From Deltaproteobacteria bacterium HGW-Deltaproteobacteria-15 (GTDB taxonomy: Bacteria; Desulfobacterota; DSM-4660; Desulfatiglandales; HGW-15): DNA of 62,244 bases. The stretch is from assembly GCA_002840535.1 (NCBI GenBank), contig PHBH01000043.1, forward strand, positions 1 to 62,244, given 5' to 3'. The translations under genes were made by a program, and so were the position numbers. The notes beneath the pieces were generated by a model. The model did no database searches. It saw only the letters and a program-made list of their open reading frames with translations, and was not told the origin of the DNA. The stretch's first letter is position 1. Every line of letters begins with the position of its first letter. This document shows positions 50,356 through 59,975 of the stretch, piece after piece.

Positions 50356-53352
50356 TCAAGGTTTTTTCAGACTCTTATCGAATATCAGCAGAATCATGAT
50401 GGGGCGTCCATCGCGGCTTTCCACCCTGTAGGCCGTCATCATTATCCCGGCATCCGGGTACTCATACTCCATTTTCTCACCGTCTCCTTCGGCAAGAAAC
50501 TTTTCAAATCCGCCCTTCAGTCCCGGCATCCCCCAGCGGCCTTGTTGCAGCTCGAAAAATGACCTGCCGGCCGCTTCCTTCTCCTTTACGTTGAACTCTT
50601 CGCAGAAAGCCTTGTTTACGGACCTTACACGCAACTGGTTGTCCAGTACCAGAAAGGGCTGCCTTATGGCCTTCATGATGCTTTCGGCCGCGATCTGCGC
50701 CTCCCGCGCCTCCATCTCGGCTTGCTTGAGCCTGGTCACATCGGTAAAGGTAATGACCACCCCGTCTATCACGTTGCGGCTGCTCCTGTAGGGCAGCATG
50801 CGGACGGACAGCCATCGTCCGTTCCTGTTCTCCACCTCCACCTCCTTCTTGTCCAGGTTCTCGATCGCGTTCCGCACATCCTCGTGGAACCTTTCGTAGG
50901 AAAGCGTGGTGGTGATATCGCCAATGGGCCGGCCGATGTCTTTCTCGATCAGGTTGAACATGCGGGTGGCGGCCGGCGTGAACCGCTTGATCCGGAGATT
51001 CCGGTCAAGTAACAGGGTGCCCACATCGGTCGCTGCAAAAAGGTTTCTCGCGTCATCCTCGGCATCGGCCGCTTCCTGGTTTTTTCGTTGAAGCTCCTGA
51101 TTGGCGGTTTCGAGCTCCTCATTGGTGGATTGAAGCTCCTCCTTGGAGGATTCGAGCTCCTCGTTCGTGCTCTGAAGCTCTTCGTTGTTGGCCTGAAGCT
51201 CCTCATTTGCAGACTTGATCTCTTCATTGGCGGTCTCGAACTGTTCGATCGCCGCCTGAAGCTGTTGCCTTGCACCTCTCAGCTCCCTTTCGAGCTCTTC
51301 CTCCCGCGACAGACCGCCTTCCTGTGGGAGGGTCTCGACGGGAAATCGGCCCTCTCCCGCAGAGCTTCTATCGAAGGTGATAAGGAAATAGCCCTGTGTC
51401 CTCTTGACGGGAGTCACCTTGATGTCGACCTTCCGCGACGGCTCACCCTGGAACAGGGTCAAACCGCCGACGCGGACCGTAGACAAGGTTCTCTTCGCTT
51501 CGGCCAACCCCTGCTCGAGCCGTTGGCGAATGCCGGTCGCGGCCATGCGAATCACATTCAGCGTAGGCTTGCCCGAAGGTTGTGAAAGAAACGGGCTGGT
51601 ATCGCCCACGAAGTATACGACGTTGTTCCCCTCGTCCACGATCACACCCGACTTTTCCAGCTCGGAGAGGGCCTCATCCAGCACTGCGCGATTGAAAGGG
51701 ATCTCCGCTTCCGAGCTCTTTCCTCTTTCCACCGGCCTCGCAGCTGCGCCGTTTCCCGCGGTTTGTTCTCTTCGGGAAAAGGAGGTGATCTGACTCCAAT
51801 ATCTGAGCTCATCCCCTTTTTTCCTGAAGATCTTGTTCCTCCTGTCTATGGCATCGAACAGGTCATGGAAATCCCCCACCCCTTCCGAAGTGCCGAGCAC
51901 CAGGACCGCGCCGGGGTTCAGGCTGTAGTGAAATACGGGCAACACCTTCCTCTGAAGTTCAGCGTTCATATAGATCAGAACGTTCCGGCAGCTGACCAGA
52001 TCCATCCGCACCAGGGGCGCATCGCGGGTGATGTCGTGGACTGAAAAAACGATGAGCTCACGTAAGCTGCTCTTGATTTTGTACGTTTGGTCGTCGTTTT
52101 TCTCGAAAAAGCGATTCAGCCGCTCCGGCTTTACGTCTATGGCGATGTTGGAGCTGAAAAGTCCTTCCCTTGCCTTTTCAATGGCGTCCGGACTGATGTC
52201 GGTTGCAAAGATCTTGAGCTTCAGATAGATACGTTCCCGTTCCATCGCTTCCTGGAACAGCATGGCCAGGCTGTATGGTTCCTCCCCTGTTGCGCAGCCG
52301 GGAACCCATATGCGGATCATGGATTCCATCTTCTTTCTAGAGAGGATCTCGGAGATCACAACCTTCTCGAGTTTTTGGAATACCTGGGGGTTGCGGAAGA
52401 AGCTGGTCACGTTGACCACCAGGTCCTTGAAAAGCTCCTCCGCTTCATCGGAGCCTTCGCTGATGAAGCGTGTGTACTCGTGGAGCGATTCAATCCGGTT
52501 CACGGCCATGCGTCGGGCGATCCGCCTGCGGACCGTGTTCGGCTTATACATGGAGAAATCGTGACCGGTCCTGAGTCTTACCATATTCAGGATTTTCTGA
52601 GTGTTGCTTTGCCGCAGGCTTTCCGACCTTTCCTCTTCAAGGTCGGCCCTGGTAAGAAGCGGATGCGCCGCGTATTGCAAAAGATGATCCGCCATTTGTT
52701 CCACAGGAAGCACCATGTCCACTGCGCCTGCGTCCACGGCGCTCCGGGGCATTCCGCCGTGCTCCGCCTGATTCTCATCCTGGGCGATCACGAGCCCGCC
52801 TGCCCCCTTGATCTCCTTTGCCCCCTGGGTGCCGTCGCTTCCCGTTCCCGACAGGATGAGCCCGACGGCCTTGTCCCCGATGTCTTCCGCAAGGGACCGG
52901 AAAAAGAGGTCGATGGGAAGGCGGACGTGTCCTGTCTTTTCCGGTTCTTTCAAACTGAAGCATCTGTCGATGATAAGGAGATCCTTGTCAGGAGGCTTTA
53001 CATAGATGCGGCCGGGCTCGATCTTTTCCGAGTCCTGAATTTTGCGGACCGGGACAGCGGTTGTCCTCGATAGGATGTTCGGGACCACGCTCTCTCGTTT
53101 CGGATCCAGATGCTGGACCACTACCAGTGAAAAAGGAATCCCCGCAGGCATCCGGCCGAGCAGCCCCTCGAGTGCACGGATCCCGCCGGCAGATGCGCCC
53201 ACCCCTACAATGAGAAACCCGTCCTCTTGTACGGCAGCCTCAAGGGCTCTTTTTGCCGCTTTGGATTTGGCCGGTTTTCTCCCCTTTACTTTTCCTTCAC
53301 CGGAAAAGCTCTTCGATTTTCGGCGGGGGATTTTTTCTTCCTTGGCGGGCAT
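50356..53352 (-). CDS. CheB-CheR-PAS fusion chemotaxis-type signalling protein
   Basis: 998 residues. CheB lies at about 45-230 with the Ser (GVGASAGGIRALEGLL), His (VVQHLDPKRES) and Asp (SGTGSDGTQGAKEIKG) of the methylesterase site. CheR lies at about 240-490 with the SAM motif VPGCATGEEPYSLAMLF. A long coiled coil (about 690-764) is built from ANEELQSTNEEL-type repeats, and two PAS domains complete the C-terminus. There is no kinase domain; the nearby PAS kinase may supply it. ATG 53352 with AGGGAGGAA upstream was chosen; a longer frame starting at 53451 would run through an 11-G tract. No MCP, CheA or CheW is in the window. Confidence 0.92.
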   Translation of the reverse strand: MPAKEEKIPRRKSKSFSGEGKVKGRKPAKSKAAKRALEAAVQEDGFLIVGVGASAGGIRALEGLLGRMPAGIPFSLVVVQHLDPKRESVVPNILSRTTAVPVRKIQDSEKIEPGRIYVKPPDKDLLIIDRCFSLKEPEKTGHVRLPIDLFFRSLAEDIGDKAVGLILSGTGSDGTQGAKEIKGAGGLVIAQDENQAEHGGMPRSAVDAGAVDMVLPVEQMADHLLQYAAHPLLTRADLEEERSESLRQSNTQKILNMVRLRTGHDFSMYKPNTVRRRIARRMAVNRIESLHEYTRFISEGSDEAEELFKDLVVNVTSFFRNPQVFQKLEKVVISEILSRKKMESMIRIWVPGCATGEEPYSLAMLFQEAMERERIYLKLKIFATDISPDAIEKAREGLFSSNIAIDVKPERLNRFFEKNDDQTYKIKSSLRELIVFSVHDITRDAPLVRMDLVSCRNVLIYMNAELQRKVLPVFHYSLNPGAVLVLGTSEGVGDFHDLFDAIDRRNKIFRKKGDELRYWSQITSFSRREQTAGNGAAARPVERGKSSEAEIPFNRAVLDEALSELEKSGVIVDEGNNVVYFVGDTSPFLSQPSGKPTLNVIRMAATGIRQRLEQGLAEAKRTLSTVRVGGLTLFQGEPSRKVDIKVTPVKRTQGYFLITFDRSSAGEGRFPVETLPQEGGLSREEELERELRGARQQLQAAIEQFETANEEIKSANEELQANNEELQSTNEELESSKEELQSTNEELETANQELQRKNQEAADAEDDARNLFAATDVGTLLLDRNLRIKRFTPAATRMFNLIEKDIGRPIGDITTTLSYERFHEDVRNAIENLDKKEVEVENRNGRWLSVRMLPYRSSRNVIDGVVITFTDVTRLKQAEMEAREAQIAAESIMKAIRQPFLVLDNQLRVRSVNKAFCEEFNVKEKEAAGRSFFELQQGRWGMPGLKGGFEKFLAEGDGEKMEYEYPDAGIMMTAYRVESRDGRPIMILLIFDKSLKKP

Positions 53353-53414
53353 GGGTTCCTCCCTGAGAGGCATAAGGATAACAAATAAAATCAAGTGTAA
53401 CAAGCCATTTAGAT

Positions 53415-53425
53415 CCCCCCCCCCC
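53415..53425. repeat. Homopolymer C11/G11 tract
   Basis: Eleven consecutive C on the plus strand (G11 on the coding strand) lie 63 nt upstream of the CheB-CheR start codon, within an alternative N-terminal extension. Such tracts are prone to length change. Confidence 0.9.
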
Positions 53426-53589
53426 TTGAATGTTTGAAGATTCAGAGACATAGACGAAGAAAGTGGGAAGGAGGAACAATGAGGGAACGAGGGCGGACCT
53501 CCTACGCTAAAATTACGGAGGGCAGGCCGCTGGGCTGGGAGGAGGAAGAAGAACGGAATCGGTGAAACGGTGAAATGGAAGTCCCTTCG

Positions 53590-53765
53590 TGTTCTTCGTG
53601 GTGGAATAATCCGGCTTTTTCAGCACGAAGGACACGAAGATCACGAAGGATTGTAGGATGGGTAGAGCGAAGCGAAACCCATCGTTTTCAGGTCCACCTC
53701 CTGAGCCTTCCGAGAAGTTGCTAACTACTCCGTGTTCTTCGTGCTCTTCGTGGTGAATCGTCCCT
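53590..53765. repeat. GTGTTCTTCGTGGTG words and GGATGGGTT unit
   Basis: TTCGTGTTCTTCGTGGTGGA lies at 53586-53606, ACGAAGGACACGAAGATCAC at 53624-53643, a GTAGGATGGGTAGAGCGAAG unit at 53653-53683, and CTCCGTGTTCTTCGTGCTCT at 53730-53755. They fill the gap between the CheB-CheR gene and the first response regulator; nothing coding is seen. Confidence 0.8.
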
Positions 53766-53802
53766 CGTCCCAGCGCAGCGGTCCTCCATCCTCCCTCGTG
53801 CT

Positions 53803-54195
53803 TTATTGTGACGGCAGACAAATCCGGAGGATCTTTTGGATGCTTTTGGTCCATTCCTGGTAGGTTGCGGGCTTGATGGAAAAAGAACACCCGGTGAAGC
53901 GTTTGCAGAACTCCATATCCTCTGCAGAGCTCGAGGTTGTCAGGACGGCAACAGGAATGGAACGAAGTTGGGGATCTTCGTTGATCTTAAGAAGTGCCGA
54001 ACGCCCGTCCATGACAGGCATGTTGAGGTCAAGGATGATCAGGTCAGGGAGTTTTGCATTCTTGTGTCTCCCGCGACGGTTAAGAAAGTCCATCAACTCC
54101 GCTCCGTCCCGAACCTCCTGGAGCACACCCCGGAATCCGACCTCTTCAAGGGCGCACTTCACGATCAGATGGTAGTCCAGATCATCGTCCGCCAT
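53803..54195 (-). CDS. Single-domain response regulator (Rcp1-like), first paralogue
   Basis: 130 residues from the only ATG in frame. It is a receiver domain with the acidic pair in MADDDLDYHLIV, phospho-Asp in DLIILDLNMPVMDGRS, Thr in VLTTSSSAEDME and Lys in CSFSIKPATYQEW. The ATG removes the first beta strand: the preceding in-frame codons (IRADQNTEGRTIL) match the paralogue at 54664 and supply that strand, but no ATG, GTG or TTG lies between them and the upstream stop. Translation therefore starts at a rare codon, or the gene is decaying. Probable partner: the PAS kinase at 48881. Confidence 0.75.
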   Translation of the reverse strand: MADDDLDYHLIVKCALEEVGFRGVLQEVRDGAELMDFLNRRGRHKNAKLPDLIILDLNMPVMDGRSALLKINEDPQLRSIPVAVLTTSSSAEDMEFCKRFTGCSFSIKPATYQEWTKSIQKILRICLPSQ

Positions 54196-54410
54196 CAGGA
54201 TAGTGCGGCCCTCGGTATTTTGATCCGCTCTGATCGGAACACCTGCTTCAAGGAATCCGGAAAGAATTTCCCGATACGTTTGTTTTAGCGGGTTGGCCTC
54301 GGAACGGATTTCTTTTTAGCCGAAAGATTTTTCGGATACGCGGGAGAAATAAAGGTATTGATTTACTACTACTTATGTCTAAGAAAATCAATCCTGAAAA
54401 TCCGTACCAT

Positions 54411-54605
54411 TTTAGCTCTATGAAACATCCGGTTGAGTGAGGTTTGACCATGGGGGTCTTTTTTCAAAAGCGAGGAGCGCCTGGGAAAGCGCATGCAGAA
54501 AGGGATAGCAAGGCGGGCGGCGAGCCTCCTCAGTCGATTCGACGCAGAGCTTTCTGTTGGGACCACCAGGAGGCCCTCCGCCCGCCCTGAATTATTGCTC
54601 CTGCC
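54411..54605 (+). ncRNA. Candidate structured RNA/repeat element, copy B
   Basis: Diverged homologue of 15064-15253. GGCGGGCGG (54512-54520) pairs perfectly with CCGCCCGCC (54578-54586), and GCCTCCT (54524-54530) with AGGAGGC (54568-54574). Other shared blocks are TTAGCTCTATGAAACA, GGTCTTTTTT, GGGAAAGCGCATGCA, TAGCAA and CTCCTCAGTCGAT. It lies between the two paralogous response-regulator genes, on the strand opposite to them if read like copy A. A frame of about 45 codons is open here but is broken in copy A, so RNA or repeat is more likely than protein. The flanking 54196-54410 shows nothing else. Confidence 0.4.
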
Positions 54606-54663
54606 AAGCATCGTCCAATTATAAACGATTCAATGACTCAGGAAACAAGCAGCTAGCCATCGC

Positions 54664-55203
54664 TTACTGCTGCTCACAGAAGTGGGACGGTTCATCGACC
54701 AAGGGAACAGCAGGATTCCAGGAAGGCAGGTTCTCGAGCAGGATTTCGACGAGACTCCTTGTCCACTCCTGGTAGTTTGTCGGCCTTGTCATGTAGGAAC
54801 ATTTTCTGAAACGGCTGCAAAGCTCAATGTCGTCCTGGGAAGCAGAAGAAGTCAGCACGGCAACCGGGATGCGTCGAAGAGAGAGATCCGCCTTGATCGC
54901 CTGCAGGGCCGATCGACCGTCCTTTCCGGGCATGTTAAGGTCCAGGAGGATCAGGTCCGGAATCCTTGCATGCTTGTGCTTTCCCCGACAGAACAGGAAA
55001 TCCATCAACTCCAATCCATCCACCACTCCCTTGAAGATGCCCCGGAAGCCGACCTCTTCCAGGGCACACTTTACGATGAGATGGTTGTTCACATCATCAT
55101 CTGCCATGAGGATGACGCCGTCGCTGATATTCGGATCTGCTCTGATGGCTCCCTCCTTCGGTTTCAATGGGAGTGAGAGTTCATTCCATACTGCAGGACA
55201 CAT
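54664..55203 (-). CDS. Single-domain response regulator (Rcp1-like), second paralogue
   Basis: About 179 residues from ATG 55203; the frame is open to GTG 55263. The receiver domain has ILMADDDVNNHLIVKCALEE, phospho-Asp in DLILLDLNMPGKDGRS and VLTSSASQDD. The conserved Lys position reads MTRPTNYQEW, that is Arg instead of Lys, unlike the first paralogue. A strong ribosome site (AAGGAGGG) lies at about 55140-55147, just before an ATC codon where similarity to the first paralogue begins; the real start may be there. The tail (SWNPAVPLVDEPSHFCEQQ) is extra. The pair arose by tandem duplication, with the candidate RNA between them. Confidence 0.78.
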   Translation of the reverse strand: MCPAVWNELSLPLKPKEGAIRADPNISDGVILMADDDVNNHLIVKCALEEVGFRGIFKGVVDGLELMDFLFCRGKHKHARIPDLILLDLNMPGKDGRSALQAIKADLSLRRIPVAVLTSSASQDDIELCSRFRKCSYMTRPTNYQEWTRSLVEILLENLPSWNPAVPLVDEPSHFCEQQ

Positions 55204-55263
55204 ACCCAATTGCATTTGCCAAGAGGCAGTGGAGCTTTCCGCTGCACCTCCGAGAGACGACAC

Positions 55264-55560
55264 CAGTTACCTGGATCGCCGTTGCGTTTTGAAAAAGTCT
55301 AATGGAGAAATATGAGGAAACTGGACGGTCACACAGATCGATCTTTGATGGAGCAAAGGGCGTGCCAAAAAGAGATCTGTGCCCAAGTATTCGTAAGGAC
55401 TGACATTGGCCCTCCATCAAGTTTCTGAGATGTAGGGTTTTTCATACGGGAAGACTGGATCCGAGCGGATAAATTCTCTATAAGCATCCGCAAAAAGACA
55501 TTTATCATGTGTAGGCTTTTCCATACAGCTTTGTTAAAGGACTTCTGACCCACAAAATAT
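55264..55560. other. Intergenic, no gene recognised
   Basis: The AT-rich stretch upstream of the second response regulator carries its promoter, which was not identified. A short minus-strand frame (55181-55420) has no ribosome site and no protein-like composition. Confidence 0.4.
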
Positions 55561-55828
55561 AAATTCAAATTCGAAATCCGAAGCACGAAATCCGAAACAA
55601 TATCAAATGATCAAAATCCAAATGCCCAAAACGGACAAACCAGAGACTCTCTTCTCGCGCAGAGACCAGAGGAGCGAAACCATAAACACTGTGGAACTCC
55701 GAACGGGGGAACACCCGGTCAAGTCCGGGGCAGGCTCTGAACCTTTGAACCTTTTTGCCGTTTTGAACATTGGAACATTTGGGTTTTGAATTTGTTTCGG
55801 ATTTCGAGTTTCGATATTCGGATTTCAA
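55561..55828. repeat. AATTCGAAATCCGAA palindromic element, long form
   Basis: Left arm AAATTCGAAATCCGAAGCAC, then CCAAATGCCCAAAACGGAC. The right arm is GTTTTGAATTTGTTTCGGAT followed by TTCGAGTTTCGATATTCGG. The arms are about 180 nt apart. The remaining stretch to the hrpA start (55829-56018) shows nothing. Confidence 0.78.
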
Positions 55829-56021
55829 AAGCCCCTTTCACCCCGGATCAGTCGAACCTATCCGGTAAAGGTCAGACTAGAGGTGGAGGGTTTAGTGAGA
55901 ACTAATTCCCCATTCCCGCCTGCAGCGTGATCGAGAAGAGGAGGAAAGTAATTGACGGACAGCTGCCTCAGGTGAAGTCTGATACCTCTTTCAATTCTGT
56001 TACGACCATGCTAACATCTTG

Positions 56022-59000
56022 ATGTTTATGGAAAAGCCTTTCTCCTTCATACAACAGATCCACCGCCTTGAATCGCGCCTCGATTCCGCCATGCTCCGGG
56101 ACCGGGATGGTTTCCGACGCAGGCTGCACGGTCTCCTGAAAGATCGGTCCGGGGACCGGTTTCGACGGCTGAAGCTCCTCGAGTCCAAGTTGGAGGTCTC
56201 TATCAAGGAGAGTCGGAATCGGCTCGCGGGGGTTCCCAGGATCACCTATCCTGAAAACCTGCCGATCACGGCTAAGAGATCTGAGATCATCGAGCGAATC
56301 CGCGCGAACCAGGTGCTCATCATATCCGGAGAAACCGGGTGCGGGAAGTCCACCCAGATCCCCAAGATGTGTCTGGATGCGGGAAGAGGAATCCATGGAA
56401 AGATAGGCTGCACACAGCCGAGAAGGATTGCCGCGACCAGCATTGCCCGCCGCATCGCAGAAGAGATGGGAGAGGAGCTCGGGCGGAGTGTTGGCTACAA
56501 GATCCGCTTTACGGACAAGACGAGCAGATCCGGATATATCAAGGTAATGACGGACGGGATCCTGCTGGCCGAAACGCAGGGAGATCGGAGTTTGCTCGAC
56601 TACGATACCCTGATCATCGACGAGGCCCATGAAAGAAGCCTCAACATCGACTTCCTCCTCGGCATACTGAAAACACTCCTCCCTCAAAGGCCTGAACTCA
56701 AGGTGATCATCTCTTCGGCCACCCTGGAAACCGAGAAGTTCAGCGCAGCCTTTGGAAATGCGCCGGTGATTGTAGTGAAGGGACGGACATTCCCGGTAGA
56801 GGTCGAGTACCTTCCCGTTGATCCTGATCTTGAAGAGGAAGGCGAAATCACATACGTGGATATGGCCCTTAAAGCGGTGGACATGCTCCGTGCACGGAGG
56901 AGACGCGGGGATGCACTCATCTTCATGCCCACGGAGCAGGATGTTCTGGAAACATGTGAGCGGTTGGAGGGCCGCACGATCGCCGGGACCACTATCCTCC
57001 CACTTTACGCCCGCCTCCCTGCCGCTCAACAGGGCAGGGTGTACAGTGTAAACACCTCCAAAATCGTGGTGGCCACCAATGTTGCCGAGACATCGCTCAC
57101 GATTCCCGGCATCAAATATGTCATAGACACGGGGCTTGCCCGCGTCGCCACATACCACCCCCGCACCAGAACCAGGAATCTTCCCATCACACCGATCTCC
57201 AGGGCGAGCGCGGATCAGAGGAAGGGACGCTGCGGCCGGGTTCAGGAGGGGGTCTGCATCCGGCTGTTCTCCGAGGAAGATTACCTTGCAAGGCCTGCCT
57301 TCACTCCTCCCGAAATCCTGCGGTCCAATCTCGCCGAGGTGATTCTTCGCATGCTCTATCTCGGCCTCGGTCATCCTGCCTCTTTTCCCTTTCTTGACAC
57401 GCCGACCGAGCGCAGCATCAAGGATGGATTCGACCTCCTGGTGGAGCTTGGGGCGATTATCCGCAAGGATAAGGGGTATGAGCTGACGGAGACGGGAACT
57501 ATCATGGCCCGCACCCCTCTGGATCCCAGGATCTCCCGGATGATGGTGGAGGCGTTCAGGGAAGGCTGTATGGAAGAGGTGGCGGTGATCGCTGCAGGAC
57601 TGAGCATTCAGGACCCCCGCGAGCGGCCCGCGGACAAGGCAAAGCAGTCTGATCAGATGACCGGCGTCTTCCGGGACCCGGACTCCGATTTTCTAACCTT
57701 GTTCAATATCTGGAGGAGATACCATCGGGAGTGGGAAAGTCTGAAAACGCAGAACAAGATGAGGAGATTCTGCAAAGAGCACTTCCTCAACTACTCCCGA
57801 ATGCGGGAATGGGTGTACACCCATGATCAGATCCTCTCCATGCTGAAAGATCGGCGATTCAAGACAGCGAACGGGGCAAAGCCCGAGAATGTCTACGCAG
57901 GAATCCATAGATCCATTCTGAGCGGCTTTCTTTCGAATATCGCACTCAAGAAGGAGAAGAACATCTTTCTCGCCGCAAGAGGCAGGGAGGTCATGGTCTT
58001 CCCGGGTTCGACGCTGTTCAATCGCAATGTGGCCTGGATAGTGGCTGCCGAGATGGTGAAGACCTCCCGGCTCTTTGCCAGGACGGCTGCGCGAATCGAG
58101 CCCGAGTGGCTGGAGCCGCTGGCCGGGGATTTCTGCAAGTACAGTTACTCCGAACCCCATTGGGAGAAAAATCCGGGGGAAGTTCGCGCCTTTCAGCAGG
58201 TGACGCTTTTCGGCCTCCCGATTGTCACCCGCAGGCCTGTCTCCTATGGACCTGTTGCTCCCGGGGAAGCGCACGAGATATTTGTCCGCTCTGCTCTGGT
58301 GAAAGGCGACCTGAAGGAAAAGCCTGCATTCCTCCAGCACAATAGGGAACTCCTTGAAAGACTCGCTTCCATCGAAGACAAGCTGAGGCGGAGGGACATC
58401 GTTGCCGGCGATGAACGGCTCGAGGAGTTCTATTCTGCAAGGCTGCAGGGTGTCTACGACACCGCCGGTCTCAAAAAGGAAATTGCCAGAAGAGGCGGCG
58501 ATCGCTTTCTCAGGCTGCAAGAGGATGATCTCCTCCTTTTCAGACCGGACGAAACCATGCTCTCCCTGTACCCGGACAGGATGGCACTGGGAGACAAGGT
58601 ATTTGACTGCACATATCGCTTTGCGCCGCTGAAACCTGAAGACGGCGCTACGGTCCGAATCCCTGCGGGGCTGATCTCCAGAATAGAGACGGGCTCTATC
58701 GACTGGGGAGTTCCCGGACTCCTCCGGGAGAAAATCACGGCTCTGATCAAAGGGCTTCCAAAGAGATACAGGAAACAGCTTGTCCCGGTGTCGGGTACTG
58801 TGGAGAAGATCATGGCGGAGTTGGAACCGGAAGAACGGCCTCTGCTCAATGTACTCTCCGAGCTCGTGTTCCGCCGTTTCGGAGTGGATGTGCCTGCTTC
58901 CGTCTGGGCATCGGTCGAACTCCCCGAGTACCTCAGGATGAGAGTGTCGATTGTCGATCACAAAGGCAGGGAGATCCAATCGGGCCGTGACATAGGAGTT

Positions 59001-59945
59001 CTCAAGGCTGAGGAGGCAAAGGCTCCGGGATCTGATTCAAACGCGTGGAAAAAGGCGCGGGAGAAATGGGAGAAGTCCGGGTCGACGTCGTGGGATTTCG
59101 ATGAATTGCCCGAAACCGTGCAACTGCACGACCATCTCCTTGCCTATCCAGGCCTGGAACCGGCGGAGATCGGCGTAAACATACGGCTCTTCCAGACGCT
59201 CCGGCAGGCCATGGAGTCCCACGTCCGGGGGGTGGAAACGCTGATGTCCCTTCAACTGGCAAAGGACCTGAAGTTCCTGAAACGAAATCTGGCCCTGACC
59301 CGCGAGAGTGCAGAGGATGCGCGATACTTCGGCGGCAGTTCGCCGGTGGAAAAGGATCTTTTCGATGCATTGAAAAAAACGCTTTTCCAAAAGAACGTCC
59401 GCAGCAGAGAGTCGTTTGAAAAGGAAGTGATCAGGGCCAGTTCAGAGATGGCCGGCTTGGCAGTTCAACTGAGAGATAAGGCTGCTAAGGTCCTGCACGC
59501 CTATTTCCAGGCAAGGCAGGCGATCTACGCAATCGAAAGCGCCCACAAGGCAAATCATGCAATCCTCGCCCTCTGCTCAGAGGTCCGCACCATGCTGGAT
59601 GCTCTGATACCGGAGCACTTTCTCCTCCTGTACCCTTCGGAAAGGCTGCTTCACCTGCCCCGTTATATAAGGGCCCTGCAAATCAGGGCTGAGCGTGGCG
59701 CCAATGATCCGGCCAAAGACAGCAGCAAAACGGCCCAGGCTGGAAAACTTCTGCACTCTTTGAAAAAGTTGTCCGACGAGCTTGGCCCCGGAGCATCGCA
59801 GCAGAAAAGGGATGCTGTCGAGGAATTGCGGTGGATGGTCGAGGAATTCAAGGTTTCCCTGTTTGCACAGGAATTGAAAACCCCGTTTCCGGTGTCGGCA
59901 AAAAGGGTGGAAGAGAAGATAAGGGAAATCGAGCGGATGGTTTAA
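56022..59945 (+). CDS. hrpA: ATP-dependent RNA helicase HrpA (DEAH box)
   Basis: 1307 residues, the normal HrpA length. Walker A GETGCGKSTQIPKM is near 101. The DEAH box is IIDEAHERSLNIDFLLGIL, motif III is ISSATLETEKF, motif V is VATNVAETSLTIPGIKYVID and motif VI is QRKGRCGRVQEG. Winged-helix, ratchet and OB regions follow, then the large HrpA-specific C-terminal domain. HrpA acts on ribosome-mRNA complexes in E. coli. Start codons TTG 56019, ATG 56022 and ATG 56028 lie in a row with no strong ribosome site. Single gene. Confidence 0.95.
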   Translation: MFMEKPFSFIQQIHRLESRLDSAMLRDRDGFRRRLHGLLKDRSGDRFRRLKLLESKLEVSIKESRNRLAGVPRITYPENLPITAKRSEIIERIRANQVLIISGETGCGKSTQIPKMCLDAGRGIHGKIGCTQPRRIAATSIARRIAEEMGEELGRSVGYKIRFTDKTSRSGYIKVMTDGILLAETQGDRSLLDYDTLIIDEAHERSLNIDFLLGILKTLLPQRPELKVIISSATLETEKFSAAFGNAPVIVVKGRTFPVEVEYLPVDPDLEEEGEITYVDMALKAVDMLRARRRRGDALIFMPTEQDVLETCERLEGRTIAGTTILPLYARLPAAQQGRVYSVNTSKIVVATNVAETSLTIPGIKYVIDTGLARVATYHPRTRTRNLPITPISRASADQRKGRCGRVQEGVCIRLFSEEDYLARPAFTPPEILRSNLAEVILRMLYLGLGHPASFPFLDTPTERSIKDGFDLLVELGAIIRKDKGYELTETGTIMARTPLDPRISRMMVEAFREGCMEEVAVIAAGLSIQDPRERPADKAKQSDQMTGVFRDPDSDFLTLFNIWRRYHREWESLKTQNKMRRFCKEHFLNYSRMREWVYTHDQILSMLKDRRFKTANGAKPENVYAGIHRSILSGFLSNIALKKEKNIFLAARGREVMVFPGSTLFNRNVAWIVAAEMVKTSRLFARTAARIEPEWLEPLAGDFCKYSYSEPHWEKNPGEVRAFQQVTLFGLPIVTRRPVSYGPVAPGEAHEIFVRSALVKGDLKEKPAFLQHNRELLERLASIEDKLRRRDIVAGDERLEEFYSARLQGVYDTAGLKKEIARRGGDRFLRLQEDDLLLFRPDETMLSLYPDRMALGDKVFDCTYRFAPLKPEDGATVRIPAGLISRIETGSIDWGVPGLLREKITALIKGLPKRYRKQLVPVSGTVEKIMAELEPEERPLLNVLSELVFRRFGVDVPASVWASVELPEYLRMRVSIVDHKGREIQSGRDIGVLKAEEAKAPGSDSNAWKKAREKWEKSGSTSWDFDELPETVQLHDHLLAYPGLEPAEIGVNIRLFQTLRQAMESHVRGVETLMSLQLAKDLKFLKRNLALTRESAEDARYFGGSSPVEKDLFDALKKTLFQKNVRSRESFEKEVIRASSEMAGLAVQLRDKAAKVLHAYFQARQAIYAIESAHKANHAILALCSEVRTMLDALIPEHFLLLYPSERLLHLPRYIRALQIRAERGANDPAKDSSKTAQAGKLLHSLKKLSDELGPGASQQKRDAVEELRWMVEEFKVSLFAQELKTPFPVSAKRVEEKIREIERMV

Positions 59946-59975
59946 AGAGGCCAGTTGTCGTGTTCCGTGACAAGT

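Noticed and set aside
54481..54590. Candidate element copy B as a c-di-GMP (GEMM) riboswitch because of GACGCAGAGC
   Set aside because: The GACGCAAAGC-like word is not kept in copy A, and the rest of the GEMM consensus is absent.
54450..54590. A 45-codon open frame within candidate RNA copy B
   Set aside because: The frame is interrupted in copy A and the indels between copies are not multiples of three.
57693..58979. A 428-codon minus-strand open frame
   Set aside because: It is antisense to hrpA, whose frame is supported by all DEAH-helicase motifs.
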